64,000 bases of DNA from Oasisia sp. SBJ-2009. Taxonomy: Eukaryota; Annelida; Polychaeta; Sabellida; Siboglinidae. The notes below the pieces were generated by a model. It saw only the letters and a program-made list of their open reading frames with translations, had not been told where the DNA came from and did not search any database. The position numbers and the translations under genes were made by a program. Below, piece after piece: positions 25,401-38,413 of the stretch. Position 1 is the first letter of the stretch. Each line of letters begins with the position of its first letter. The DNA is taken from contig OZ024856.1 in assembly GCA_964017155.1 (NCBI GenBank), positions 8,755,811 through 8,819,810 of the forward strand. Reading direction: 5' to 3'.

Positions 25401-27588
25401 TTTAAGGTATTATCTCATCGGAAAACTACATCGTTGTACGACTATAATAAGATACTTTTTTTGGATTTGTATAGTCCAGACAACGAGGAATAAAGTACAC
25501 GGGGTTGAATTTCGATACTAATAGATAGTGATTTTCGAAATTGCGATAAACACCCCAAAGTGCGCTTGCGCCAATATAAGGGTATTTTATCTTCTGAAAA
25601 ATACAACGTAGAAATACAGTTCGTTAGTTTTATGGATCGTCATCGGTTCCCGGACTAGAAATCAACTACAACTTGTCGAGCTTCCAAAATGGTGCCTATA
25701 TTTCGGAAATTACGCTAATCACCCTCAAAGTGCGCTTACGCGAATGCAAAGTTATTTTCACGTCTGAAACCTACAATGTACCACTACTCTTCGTGACATG
25801 TGTGGATTCGCATGATTCCCAGAACGAAGAGTCAAGTACAAGTGGGCGTGCTTCGATACTCGTACCTATTTTTTCGGAAATTACTGTAAACTCGCTTAAA
25901 TGCGTTCGCGCCAAAACAACGGTATTGTCTCATCGGAAAACTACAACGTAGTACCACTATAATTAGATACTTTTTTTTGGATTTGCATAGGCCAGACAAC
26001 GAGGAATAAAGTACAAGTGGTTGAATTTCGATACTAATAGATAGTGGCTTTGGAAATTGCGAGAAACACCCCAAAATGCGCTTACGCCAATATAAGGGTA
26101 TTTTCTCTTCTGAAAAATACAACGTACCAATACAGTTCGTTAGTTTTATGGATCGTCATCGGTTCCCGGACTAGAAATCAATTACAACTTGTCGAGCTTC
26201 CAAAATGGTGCCTATATTTCGGAAATTACGCTAATCACCCTCAAAGTTCGCTTACGCCAATGCAAAGTTATTTTCACAGCTGAAACCTACAGTGTTCCAC
26301 TACTATTCGTGACATTTGTGGATTCGCATGGTTCCCAGGGCGAAGAGTCATGTACAAGTGGTCCTGCATCGATACGCGTACCTATTTTTTCGGAAATTAC
26401 GTTAAACTCCCTTAAATGCGTTCGCGCCAAATTAACGGTATTATCTCATCGGAAAACTACATCGTAGTACCACTATAATAAAATACTTTTTTTGGATTTG
26501 TATAGTCCAGACAACGAGGAATAAAGTACACGGGGTTGAATTTCGATACTAATAGATGGTGATTTTCGAAATTGCGATAAACACCCCAAAGTGCGCTTGC
26601 GCCAATATAAGTGTATTTTCTCTTCTGAAAAATACAACGTACAAATACAGTTCGTTAGTTTTATGGATCGTCATCGGTTCCCGGGCTAGAATTCAACTAC
26701 AACTTGTCGAGCTTCCAAAATGGTGCCTATATTTCGGAAATTACGCTAATCACCCTCAAAGTTCGCTTACGCCAATGCAAAGTTATTTTCACATCTGAAA
26801 CCTACAATGTACCACTACTATTCGTGACATTTGTGGATTCGCATGGTTCCCATGGCGAAGAGTCATGTACAAGTGGTCGTGCTTCGATACGCGTACCTAT
26901 TTTTTCGGAAATTACGTTAAACTCCCTTAAATGCGTTCGCGCCAAATTAACGGTATTATCTCATCGGAAAACTACATCGTAGTACGACTATAAGAAGATA
27001 CTTTTTTTGGATTTGTATAGTCCAGACAACGAGGAATAAAGTATACGGGGTTGAATTTCGATACTAATAGATAGTGATTTTCGAAATTGCGATAAACACC
27101 CCAAAGTGCGCTTGCGCCAATATAAGGGTATTTTCTCTTCTGAAAAATACAACGTACAAATACAATTCGTTAGTTTTATGGATCGTCATCGGTTCCCGGA
27201 CTAGAAATCAACTGCAACTTGTCGAGCTTCCAAAATGGTGCCTATATTTCGGAAATTACGCTAATCACCCTCAAAGTGCGCTTACGCCAATGCAAAGTTA
27301 TTTTCACATCTGAAACCTACAATGTACCACTACTCTTCATGACCTGTGTGGATTCGCATGATTCCCAGAACGAAGAGTCAAGTACAAGTGGGCGTGCTTC
27401 GATACTCGTACCTATTTTTTCGGAAATTACGGTAAACTCGCTTAAATGCGTTCGCGCCAAATTTAAGGTATTATCTCATCGGAAAACTACATCGTAGTAC
27501 GACTATAATAAGATACTTTTTTTGGATTTGTATAGTCCAGACAACGAGGAATAAAGTACACGGGGTTGAATTTCAATACTAATAGATA
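22435..27588 (+). repeat. Full 10-monomer HOR (a-b-c-d-e-f-g-h-i-j, 5154 bp)
   Basis: Monomers start at 22435, 22952, 23467, 23982, 24498, 25013, 25528, 26044, 26559 and 27074, and a new 'a' begins at 27589. The last six (e-j) are a near-identical copy of 16251-19341, and the first six of 19342-22434. This is the most complete unit of the family in the window. Confidence 0.88.
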
Positions 27589-30500
27589 GTGATTTTCGAA
27601 ATTGCGATAAACACCCCAAAGTGCGGTTGCGCCAATATAAGAGTATTTTCTCTTCTGAAAAATACAACGTACAAATACAGTTCGTTAGTTTTATGGATCG
27701 TCATCGGTTCCCGCACTAGAAATCAACTACAACTTGTCGAGCTTCCAAAATGGTGCCTATATTTCGGAAATTACGCTAATCACCCTCAAAGTGCGCTTAC
27801 GCGAATGCAAAGTTATTTTCACATCTGAAACCTACAATGTACCACTACTCTTCGTGACATGTGTGGATTCCGATGATTCCCAGAACGAAGAGTCAAGTAC
27901 AAGTGGGCGTGCTTCGATACTCGTACCTATTTTTTCGGAAATTACTGTAAACTCGCTTAAATGCGTTCGCGCCAAAACAACGGTATTGTCTCATCGGAAA
28001 ACTACAACGTAGTACCACTATAATTAGGTACTTTTTTTTTTAATTTGCATAGGCCAGACAACGAGGAATAAAGTACAAGTGGTTGAATTTCGGTACTAAT
28101 AGATAGTGGCTTTGGAAATTGCGAGAAACACCCCAAAATGCGCTTACGCCAATATAAGTGTATTTTCTCTTCTAAAAAATACAACGTACCAATACAGTTC
28201 GTTAGTTTTATGGATCGTCATCGGTTCCTGGACTAGAAATCAATTACAACTTGTCGAGCTTCCAAAATGGTGCCTATATTTCCGAAATTACGCTAATCAC
28301 CCTCAAAATGCGCTTACGCCAATGCGAAGTTATTTTCACATCTGAAACCTACAATGTACCACTACTCTTCATGACATGTGTGGATTCGCATGATTCCCAG
28401 AACGAAGAGTCAAGTACAAGTGGGCGTGCTTCGATACTCGTACCTATTTTTTCAGAAATTACGGTAAACTCGCTTAAATGCGTTCGCGCCAAATTTAAGG
28501 TATTATCTCATCGGAAAACTACATCGTAGTACGACTATAATAAGATACTTTTTTTGGATTTGTATAGTCCAGACAACGAGGAATAAAGTACACGGGGTTG
28601 AATTTCGATACTAATAGATAGTGATTTTCGAAATTGCGATAAACACCCCAAAGTGCGCTTACGCCAATATAAGGGTATTTTCTCTTCTGAAAAATACAAC
28701 GTACCAATACAGTTCGTTAGTTTTATGGATCGTCATCGGTTCCCGGACTAGAAATCAATTACAACTTGTCGAGCTTCCAAAATGGTGCCTATATTTCGGA
28801 AATTACGCTAATCACCCTCAAAGTTCGCTTACGCCAATGCAAAGTTATTTTCACAGCTGAAACCTACAGTGTACCACTACTATTCGTGACATTTGTGGAT
28901 TCGCATGGTTCCCAGGGCGAAGAGTCATGTACAAGTGGTCCTGCATCGATACGCGTACCTATTTTTTCGGAAATTACGTTAAACTCCCTTAAATGCGTTC
29001 GCGCCAAATTAACGGTATTATCTCATCGGAAAACTACATCGTAGTACCACTATAATAAAATACTTTTTTTGGATTTGTATAGTCCAGACAACGAGGAATA
29101 AAGTACACGGGGTTGAATTTCGATACTAATAGATGGTGATTTTCGAAATTGCGATAAACACCCCAAAGTGCGCTTGCGCCAATATAAGTGTATTTTCTCT
29201 TCTGAAAAATACAACGTACAAATACAGTTCGTTAGTTTTATGGATCGTCATCGGTTCCCGGGCTAGAAATCAACTACAACTTGTCGAGCTTCCAAAATGG
29301 TGCCTATATTTCGGAAATTACGCTAATCACCCTCAAAGTGCGCTTACGCGAATGCAAAGTTATTTTCACGTCTGAAACCTTCAATGTACCACTACTCTTC
29401 GTGACATGTGTGGATTCGCATGATTCCCAGAACGAAGAGTCAAGTACAAGTGGGCGTGCTTCGATACTCGTAACTATTTGTTCGGAAATTACTGTAAACT
29501 CGCTTAAATGCGTTCGCGCCAAAACAACGGTATTGTCTCATCGGAAAACTACAACGTAGTACCACTATAATTAGATACTTTTTTTTGGATTTGCATAGGC
29601 CAGACAACGAGGAATAAAGTACAAGTGGTTGAATTTCGATACTAATAGATAGTGGCTTTGAAAATTGCGAGAAACACCCCAAAATGCGCTTACGCCAATA
29701 TAAGGGTATGTTCTCTTCTGAAAAATACAACGTACCAATACAATTCGTTAATTTTATGGATCGTCATCGGTTCCCGGACTAGAAATCAATTACAACTTGT
29801 CGAGCTTCCAAAATGGTGCCTATATTTCCGAAATTACGCTAATCACCCTCAAAGTTCGCTTACGCCAATGCAAAGTTATTTTCACATCTGAAACCTACAA
29901 TGTACCACTACTATTCGTGACATTTGTGGATTCGCATGGTTCCCATGGCGAAGAGTCATGTACAAGTGGTCGTGCTTCGATACGCGTACCTATTTTTTCG
30001 GAAATTACGTTAAACTCCCTTAAATGCGTTCGCGCCAAATTAACGGTATTATCTCATCGGAAAACTACATCGTAGTACGACTATAAGAAGATACTTTTTT
30101 TGGATTTGTATAGTCCAGACAACGAGGAATAAAGTACACGGGGTTGAATTTCGATACTAATAGATAGTGATTTTCGAAATTGCGATAAACACCCCAAAGT
30201 GCGCTTGCACCAATATAAGGGTATTTTCTCTTCTGAAAAATACAACGTACAAATACAATTCGTTAGTTTTATGGATCGTCATCGGTTCCCGGACTAGAAA
30301 TCAACTGCAACTTGTCGAGCTTCCAAAATGGTGCCTATATTTCGGAAATTACGCTAATCACCCTCAAAGTGCGCTTACGCCAATGCAAAGTTATTTTCAC
30401 ATCTGAAACCTACAATGTACCACTACTCTTCATGACATGTGTGGATTCGCATGATTCCCAGAACGAAGAGTCAAGTACAAGTGGGCGTGCTTCGATACTC

Positions 30501-30681
30501 GTACCTATTTTTTCGGAAATTACGGTAAACTCGCTTAAATGCGTTCGCGCCAAATTTAAGGTATTATCTCATCGGAAAACTACATCGTAGTACGACTATA
30601 ATAAGATACTTTTTTTGGATTTGTATAGTCCAGACAACGAGGAATAAAGTACACGGGGTTGAATTTCAATACTAGTAGATA
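27589..30681 (+). repeat. Diverged a-b-c'-d'-e'-f' block (3093 bp)
   Basis: Monomers start at 27589, 28106, 28621, 29136, 29652 and 30167. The first two match the a and b units at 19342/22435 closely. From 28621 on, the copies diverge. There is 'cttacgcc' for 'cttgcgcc' in c', 'gtaactatttgttcgg' near 29470 in d', and 'gtatgttctc' with 'ttaattttatgg' in e'. Near-identity with the blocks to the left therefore ends around 28620. Confidence 0.8.
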
Positions 30682-31344
30682 GTGATTTTCGAAATTGCGA
30701 TAAACACCCCAAAGTGCGCTTGCGCCAATGTAAGAGTATTTTCTCTTCTGAAAAATACAACGTACAAATACAGTTCGTTAGTTTTATGGATCGTCATCGG
30801 TTCCCGCACTAGAAATCAACTACAACTTGTCGAGCTTCCAAAATGGTGCCTATATTTCGGAAATTACGCTAATCACCCTCAAAGTGCGCTTACGCGAATG
30901 CAAAGTTATTTTCACATCTGAAACCTACAATGTACCACTACTCTTCGTGACATGTGTGGATTCGCATGATTCCCAGAACGAAGAGTCAAGTACAAGTGGG
31001 CGTGCTTCGATACTCGTACCTATTTTTTCGGAAATTACTGTAAACTCGCTTAAATGCGTTCGCGCCAAAACAACGGTATTGTCTCATCGGAAAACTACAA
31101 CGTAGTACCACTATAATTAGGTACTTTTTTTTTAATTTGCATAGGCCAGACAACGAGGAATAAAGTACAAGTGGTTGAATTTCGGTACTAATAGATAGTG
31201 GCTTTGGAAATTGCGAGAAACACCCCAAAATGCGCTTACGCCAATATAAGGGTATTTTCTCTTCTAAAAAATACAACGTACCAATACAGTTCGTTAGTTT
31301 TATGGATCGTCATCGGTTCCTGGACTAGAAATCAATTACAACTT
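30682..31344 (+). repeat. a' monomer and start of b' monomer
   Basis: Monomer 30682 resembles type a but has 'ccaatgtaag', 'actagtagatag' and the ordinary 'ttcgcatgattccc'. Monomer 31198 resembles type b, and its right part begins the block duplicated 3091 bp downstream. Confidence 0.75.
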
Positions 31345-34300
31345 GTCGAGCTTCCAAAATGGTGCCTATATTTCCGAAATTACGCTAATCACCCTCAAAA
31401 TGCGCTTACGCCAATGCGAAGTTATTTTCACATCTGAAACCTACAATGTACCACTACTCTTCATGACATGTGTGGATTCGCATGATTCCCAGAACGAAGA
31501 GTCAAGTACAAGTGGGCGTGCTTCGATACTCGTACCTATTTTTTCAGAAATTACGGTAAACTCGCTTAAATGCGTTCGCGCCAAATTTAAGGTATTATCT
31601 CATCGGAAAACTACATCGTAGTACGACTATAATAAGTTACTTTTTTTGGATTTGTATAGTCCAGACAACGAGGAATAAAGTACACGGGGTTGAATTTCGA
31701 TACTAATAGATAGTGATTTTCGAAATTGCGATAAACACCCCAAAGTGCGCTTGCGCCAATATAAGTGTATTTTCTCTTCTGAAAAATACAACGTACAAAT
31801 ACAGTTCGTTAGTTTTATGGATCGTCATCGGTTCCCGGGCTAGAAATCAACTACAACTTGTCGAGCTTCCAAAATGGTGCCTATATTTCGGAAATTACGC
31901 TAATCACCCTCAAAGTGCGCTTACGCGAATGCAAAGTTATTTTCACGTCTGAAACCTTCAATGTACCACTACTCTTCGTGACATGTGTGGATTCGCATGA
32001 TTCCCAGAACGAAGAGTCAAGTACAAGTGGGCGTGCTTCGATACTCGTACCTATTTTTTCGGAAATTACTGTAAACTCGCTTAAATGCGTTCGCGCCAAA
32101 ACAACGGTATTATCTCATCGGAAAACTACAACGTAGTACCACTATGATTAGATACTTTTTTTTGGATTTGGATAGGCCAGACAACGAGGAATAAAGTACA
32201 AGTGGTTGAATTTCGATACTAATAGATAGTGGCTTTGAAAATTGCGAGAAACACCCCAAAATGCGCTTACGCCAATATAAGGGTATGTTCTCTTGTGAAA
32301 AATACAACGTACCAATACAATTCGTTAGTTTTATGGATCGTCATCGGTTCCTGGACTAGAAATCAATTACAACTTGTCGAGCTTCCAAAATGGTGCCTAT
32401 ATTTCGGAAATTACGCTAATCACCCTCAAAGTGCGCTTACGCGAATGCAAAGTTATTTTCACGTCTGAAACCTTCAATGTACCACTACTCTTCGTGACAT
32501 GTGTGGATTCGCATGATTCCCAGAACGAAGAGTCAAGTACAAGTGGGCGTGCTTCGATACTCGTACCTATTTTTTCGGAAATTACTGTAAACTCGCTTAA
32601 ATGCGTTCGCGCCAAAACAACGGTATTGTCTCATCGGAAAACTACAACGTAGTACCACTATAATTGGATACTTTTTTTTGGATTTGCATAGGCCAGACAA
32701 CGAGGAATAAAGTACAAGTGGTTGAATTTCGATACTAATAGATAGTGGCTTGCGAAATTGCGAGAAACACCCCAAAATGCGCTTACGCCAATATAAGGTA
32801 TTTTCTCTTCCGAAAAATACAACGTACCAATACAATTCGTTAGTTTTATGGATCGTCATCGGTTCCCGGACTACAAATCAATTACAACTTGTCGAGCTTC
32901 CAAAATGGTGCCTATATTTCCGAAATTACGCTAATCACCCTCAAAGTTCGCTTACGCCAATGCAAAGTTATTTTCACTTCTGAAACCTACAATGTACCAC
33001 TACTATTCGTGACATTTGTGGATTCGCGTGGTTCCCAGGGCGAAGAGTCATGTACAAGTGGGCGTGCTTCGATACTCGTACCTATTTTTTCGGAAATTAC
33101 TGTAAACTCGCTTAAATGCGTTCGCGCCAAAACAACGGTATTGTCTCATCGGAAAACTACAACGTAGTACGACTATAATAAAATACTTTTTTTGGATTTG
33201 TATAGTCCAGACAACGAGGAATAAAGTACACGGGGTTGAATTTCGATACTAATAGATGGTGATTTTCGAAATTGCGATAAACACCCCAAAGTGCGCTTGC
33301 GCCAATATAAGTGTATTTTCTCTTCTGAAAAATACAACGTACAAATACAGTTCGTTAGTTTTATGGATCGTCATCGGTTCCCGGGCTAGAAATCAACTAC
33401 AACTTGTCGAGCTTCCAAAATGGTGCCTATATTTCGGAAATTACGCTAATCACCCTCAAAGTGCGCTTACGCCAATGCAAAGTTATTTTCACATCTGAAA
33501 CCTACAATGTACCACTACTCTTCGTGACATGTGTGGATTCGCATGATTCCCAGAACGAAGAATCAAGTACAAGTGGGCGTGCTTCGATACTCGTACCTAT
33601 GTTTTCGGAAATTACTGTAAACTCGCTTAAATGCGTTCGCGACGAAACAACGGTATTGTCTCATCGGAAAACTACAACGTAGTACCACTATAATTAGATA
33701 CTTTTTTTGGATTTGCATAGGCCAGACAACGAGGAATAAAGTACAAGTGGTTGAATTTCGATACTAATAGATAGTGGCTTTGGAAATTGCGAGAAACACC
33801 CCAAAATGCGCTTACGCCAATATAAGGGTATTTTCTCTTCTGAAAAATACAACGTACAAATACAGTTCGTTAGTTTTATGGATCGTCATCGGTTCCCGGG
33901 CTAGAAATCAACTACAACTTGTCGAGCTTCCAAAATGGTGCCTATATTTCGGAAATTACGCTAATCACCCTCAAAGTGCGCTTACGCCAATGCAAAGTTA
34001 TTTTCACATCTGAAACCTACAATGTACCACTACTCTTCGTGACATGTGTGGATTCGCATGATTCCCAGAACGAAGACTCAAGTACAAGTGGGCGTGCTTC
34101 GATACTCGTACCTATTTTTTCGGAAATTAGTGTAAACCCGCTTAAATGCGTTCGCGACGAAACAACGGTTTTGTCTCATCGGAAAACTACAACGTAGTAC
34201 CACTATAATTAGATACTTTTTTTGGATTTGCATAGGCCAGACAACGAGGAATAAAGTACAAGTGGTTGAATTTCGATACTAATAGATAGTGGCTTTGGAC

Positions 34301-34435
34301 ATTGCGAGAAACACCCCAAAATGCGCTTACGCCAATATAAGGGTATTTTCTCTTCTGAAAAATACAACGTACCAATACAGTTCGTTAGTTTTATGGATCG
34401 TCATCGGTTCCCGGACTAGAAATCAATTACAACTT
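31345..34435 (+). repeat. 6-monomer block X-s-Y (3091 bp), first copy
   Basis: The block runs from within monomer 31198 through 31713, 32229, 32745, 33259 and 33774 into 34289. Its left third (X, to about 32500) recurs 3091 bp downstream. Its right half (Y, from about 33007) recurs only 2576 bp downstream. The middle stretch s, about 515 bp at roughly 32492-33006, is absent from the second copy. Monomer 32745, inside s, carries private changes: 'ggcttgcgaaattg', 'atataaggtatttt' with one G lost, and 'ggactacaaatc'. Confidence 0.85.
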
Positions 34436-37020
34436 GTCGAGCTTCCAAAATGGTGCCTATATTTCCGAAATTACGCTAATCACCCTCAAAATGCGCTTAC
34501 GCCAATGCGAAGTTATTTTCACATCTGAAACCTACAATGTACCACTACTCTTCATGACATGTGTGGATTCGCATGATTCCCAGAACGAAGAGTCAAGTAC
34601 AAGTGGGCGTGCTTCGATACTCGTACCTATTTTTTCAGAAATTACGGTAAACTCGCTTAAATGCGTTCGCGCCAAATTTAAGGTATTATCTCATCGGAAA
34701 ACTACATCGTAGTACGACTATAATAAGTTACTTTTTTTGGATTTGTATAGTCCAGACAACGAGGAATAAAGTACACGGGGTTGAATTTCGATACTAATAG
34801 ATAGTGATTTTCGAAATTGCGATAAACACCCCAAAGTGCGCTTGCGCCAATATAAGTGTATTTTCTCTTCTGAAAAATACAACGTACAAATACAGTTCGT
34901 TAGTTTTATGGATCGTCATCGGTTCCCGGGCTAGAAATCAACTACAACTTGTCGAGCTTCCAAAATGGTGCCTATATTTCGGAAATTACGCTAATCACCC
35001 TCAAAGTGCGCTTACGCGAATGCAAAGTTATTTTCACGTCTGAAACCTTCAATGTACCACTACTCTTCGTGACATGTGTGGATTCGCATGATTCCCAGAA
35101 CGAAGAGTCAAGTACAAGTGGGCGTGCTTCGATACTCGTACCTATTTTTTCGGAAATTACTGTAAACTCGCTTAAATGCGTTCGCGCCAAAACAACGGTA
35201 TTATCTCATCGGAAAACTACAACGTAGTACCACTATGATTAGATACTTTTTTTTGGATTTGGATAGGCCAGACAACGAGGAATAAAGTACAAGTGGTTGA
35301 ATTTCGATACTAATAGATAGTGGCTTTGAAAATTGCGAGAAACACCCCAAAATGCGCTTACGCCAATATAAGGGTATGTTCTCTTGTGAAAAATACAACG
35401 TACCAATACAATTCGTTAGTTTTATGGATCGTCATCGGTTCCTGGACTAGAAATCAATTACAACTTGTCGAGCTTCCAAAATGGTGCCTATATTTCGGAA
35501 ATTACGCTAATCACCCTCAAAGTGCGCTTACGCGAATGCAAAGTTATTTTCACGTCTGAAACCTTCAATGTACCACTACTCTTCGTGACATTTGTGGATT
35601 CGCGTGGTTCCCAGGGCGAAGAGTCATGTACAAGTGGGCGTGCTTCGATACTCGTACCTATTTTTTCGGAAATTACTGTAAACTCGCTTAAATGCGTTCG
35701 CGCCAAAACAACGGTATTGTCTCATCGGAAAACTACAACGTAGTACGACTATAATAAAATACTTTTTTTGGATTTGTATAGTCCAGACAACGAGGAATAA
35801 AGTACACGGGGTTGAATTTCGATACTAATAGATGGTGATTTTCGAAATTGCGATAAACACCCCAAAGTGCGCTTGCGCCAATATAAGTGTATTTTCTCTT
35901 CTGAAAAATACAACGTACAAATACAGTTCGTTAGTTTTATGGATCATCATCGGTTCCCGGGCTAGAAATCAACTACAACTTGTCGAGCTTCCAAAATGGT
36001 GCCTATATTTCGGAAATTACGCTAATCACCCTCAAAGTGCGCTTACGCCAATGCAAAGTTATTTTCACATCTGAAACCTACAATGTACCACTACTCTTCG
36101 TGACATGTGTGGATTCGCATGATTCCCAGAACGAAGAATCAAGTACAAGTGGGCGTGCTTCGATACTCGTACCTATGTTTTCGGAAATTACTGTAAACTC
36201 GCTTAAATGCGTTCGCGACGAAACAACGGTATTGTCTCATCGGAAAACTACAACGTAGTACCACTATAATTAGATACTTTTTTTGGATTTGCATAGGCCA
36301 GACAACGAGGAATAAAGTACAAGTGGTTGAATTTCGATACTAATAGATAGTGGCTTTGGAAATTGCGAGAAACACCCCAAAATGCGCTTACGCCAATATA
36401 AGGGTATTTTCTCTTCTGAAAAATACAACGTACAAATACAGTTCGTTAGTTTTATGGATCGTCATCGGTTCCCGGGCTAGAAATCAACTACAACTTGTCG
36501 AGCTTCCAAAATGGTGCCTATATTTCGGAAATTACGCTAATCACCCTCAAAGTGCGCTTACGCCAATGCAAAGTTATTTTCACATCTGAAACCTACAATG
36601 TACCACTACTCTTCGTGACATGTGTGGATTCGCATGATTCCCAGAACGAAGACTCAAGTACAAGTGGGCGTGCTTCGATACTCGTACCTATTTTTTCGGA
36701 AATTAGTGTAAACCCGCTTAAATGCGTTCGCGACGAAACAACGGTTTTGTCTCATCGGAAAACTACAACGTAGTACCACTATAATTAGATACTTTTTTTG
36801 GATTTGCATAGGCCAGACAACGAGGAATAAAGTACAAGTGGTTGAATTTCGATACTAATAGATAGTGGCTTTGGACATTGCGAGAAACACCCCAAAATGC
36901 GCTTACGCCAATATAAGGGTATTTTCTCTTCTGAAAAATACAACGTACCAATACAGTTCGTTAGTTTTATGGATCGTCATCGGTTCCCGGACTAGAAATC
37001 AATTACAACTTGTCGAGCTT
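34436..37020 (+). repeat. 5-monomer block X'-Y' (second copy, lacking one monomer)
   Basis: X' covers monomer 34289 (right part), 34804 and the left part of 35320. Y' covers the right part of 35320, then 35835, 36350 and the left part of 36865. X' matches 31345-32491 and Y' matches 33007-34300 and beyond. Shared private variants include 'ggatttggatagg', 'ctcttgtgaaaa', 'gcgacgaaac', 'gaagactcaag' and 'ggacattgcg'. One private change in the second copy is 'ggatcatcatcgg' near 35946. Confidence 0.85.
35320..35834 (+). repeat. Chimeric monomer 69 at the X'/Y' junction
   Basis: Up to 35581 the monomer is the 32229 type ('gaaaccttcaatg', 'ctactcttcg'). From 35592 it is the 32745 type ('gacatttgtggattcgcgtg'). 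The switch lies between these positions, in a run both parents share. It is the junction expected from loss of one monomer by recombination between adjacent copies. Confidence 0.87.
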
Positions 37021-38413
37021 CCAAAATGGTGCCTATATTTCGGAAATTACGCTAATCACCCTCAAAGTTCGCTTACGCCAATGCAAAGTTATTTTCACAT
37101 CTGAAACCTACAGTGTACCATTACTATTCGTGACATTTGTGGATTCGCATGGTTCCCAGGGCGAAGAGTCATGTACAAGTGGTCGTGCTTCGATACTCGT
37201 ACCTATGTTTTCGGAAATTACTGTAAACACGCTTAAATGCGTTCGCGACGAAACAACGGTATTATCTCATCGGAAAACTACAACGTAGTACCACTATAAT
37301 TAGATACTTTTTTTGGATTTGCATAGGCCAGACAACGAGGAATAAAGTACAAGTGGTTGAATTTCGATACTAATAGATAGTGGCTTTGGAAATTGCGAGA
37401 AACACCCCAAAATGCGCTTACGCCAATATAAGGGTATTTTCTCTTCTGAAAAATACAACGTACAAATACATTTCGTTAGTTTTATGGATCGTCATCGGTT
37501 CCCGGGCTAGAAATCAACTACAACTTGTCGAGCTTCCAAAATGGTGCCTATATTTCGGAAATTACGCTAATCACCCTCAAAGTGCGCTTACGCCAATGCA
37601 AAGTTATTTTCACATCTGAAACCTACAATGTACCACTACTCTTCGTGACATGTGTGGATTCGCATGATTCCCAGAACGAAGAGTCAAGTACAAGTGGGCG
37701 TGCTTCGATACTCGTACCTATTTTTTCGGAAATTACTGTAAACTCGCTTAAATGCGTTCGCGCCAAAACAACGGTATTGTCTCATCGGAAAACTACAACG
37801 TAGTACCACTATAATTAGGTACTTTTTTTTGAATTTGCATAGGCCAGAAAACGAGGAATAAAGTACAAGTGGTTGAATTTCGGTACTAAAAGATAGTGGC
37901 TTTGGAAATTGCGAGAAACACCCCAAAATGCGCTTACGCCAATATAAGGGTATTTTCTCTTCTAAAAAATACAACGTACAAATACAGTTCGTTAGTTTTA
38001 TGGATCGTCATCGGTTCCTGGACTAGAAATCAATTACAACTTGTCGAGCTTCCAAAATGGTGCCTATATTTCGGAAATTACGCTAATCACCCTCAAAGTG
38101 CGCTTACGCGAATGCAAAGTTATTTTCACATCTGAAACCTACAATGTACCAATACTCTTCGTGACATGTGTGGATTCGCATGATTCCCAGAACGAAGAGT
38201 CAAGTACAAGTGGGCGTGCTTCGATACTCGTACCTATTTTTTCCGGAAATTACTGTAAACTCGCTTAAATGCGTTCGCGCCAAAACAACGGTATTGTCTC
38301 ATCGGAAAACTACAACGTAGTACCACTATAATTAGGTACTTTTTTTTTGAATTTGCATAGGCCAGACAACGAGGAATAAAGTACAAGTGGTTGAATTTCG
38401 GTACTAATAGATA
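36865..38413 (+). repeat. Monomers 72-74, mixed types
   Basis: These start at 36865, 37380 and 37896. In 36865 the left part matches 34289, and the B subunit is B2 switching to B1 between 37184 and 37196 ('ggtcgtgc' followed by 'gatactcg'). In 37896 a single extra C sits in 'ttttttccggaaatt' at 38243-38244, and 'gtaccaatactcttc' is shared with 43517. Confidence 0.75.
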
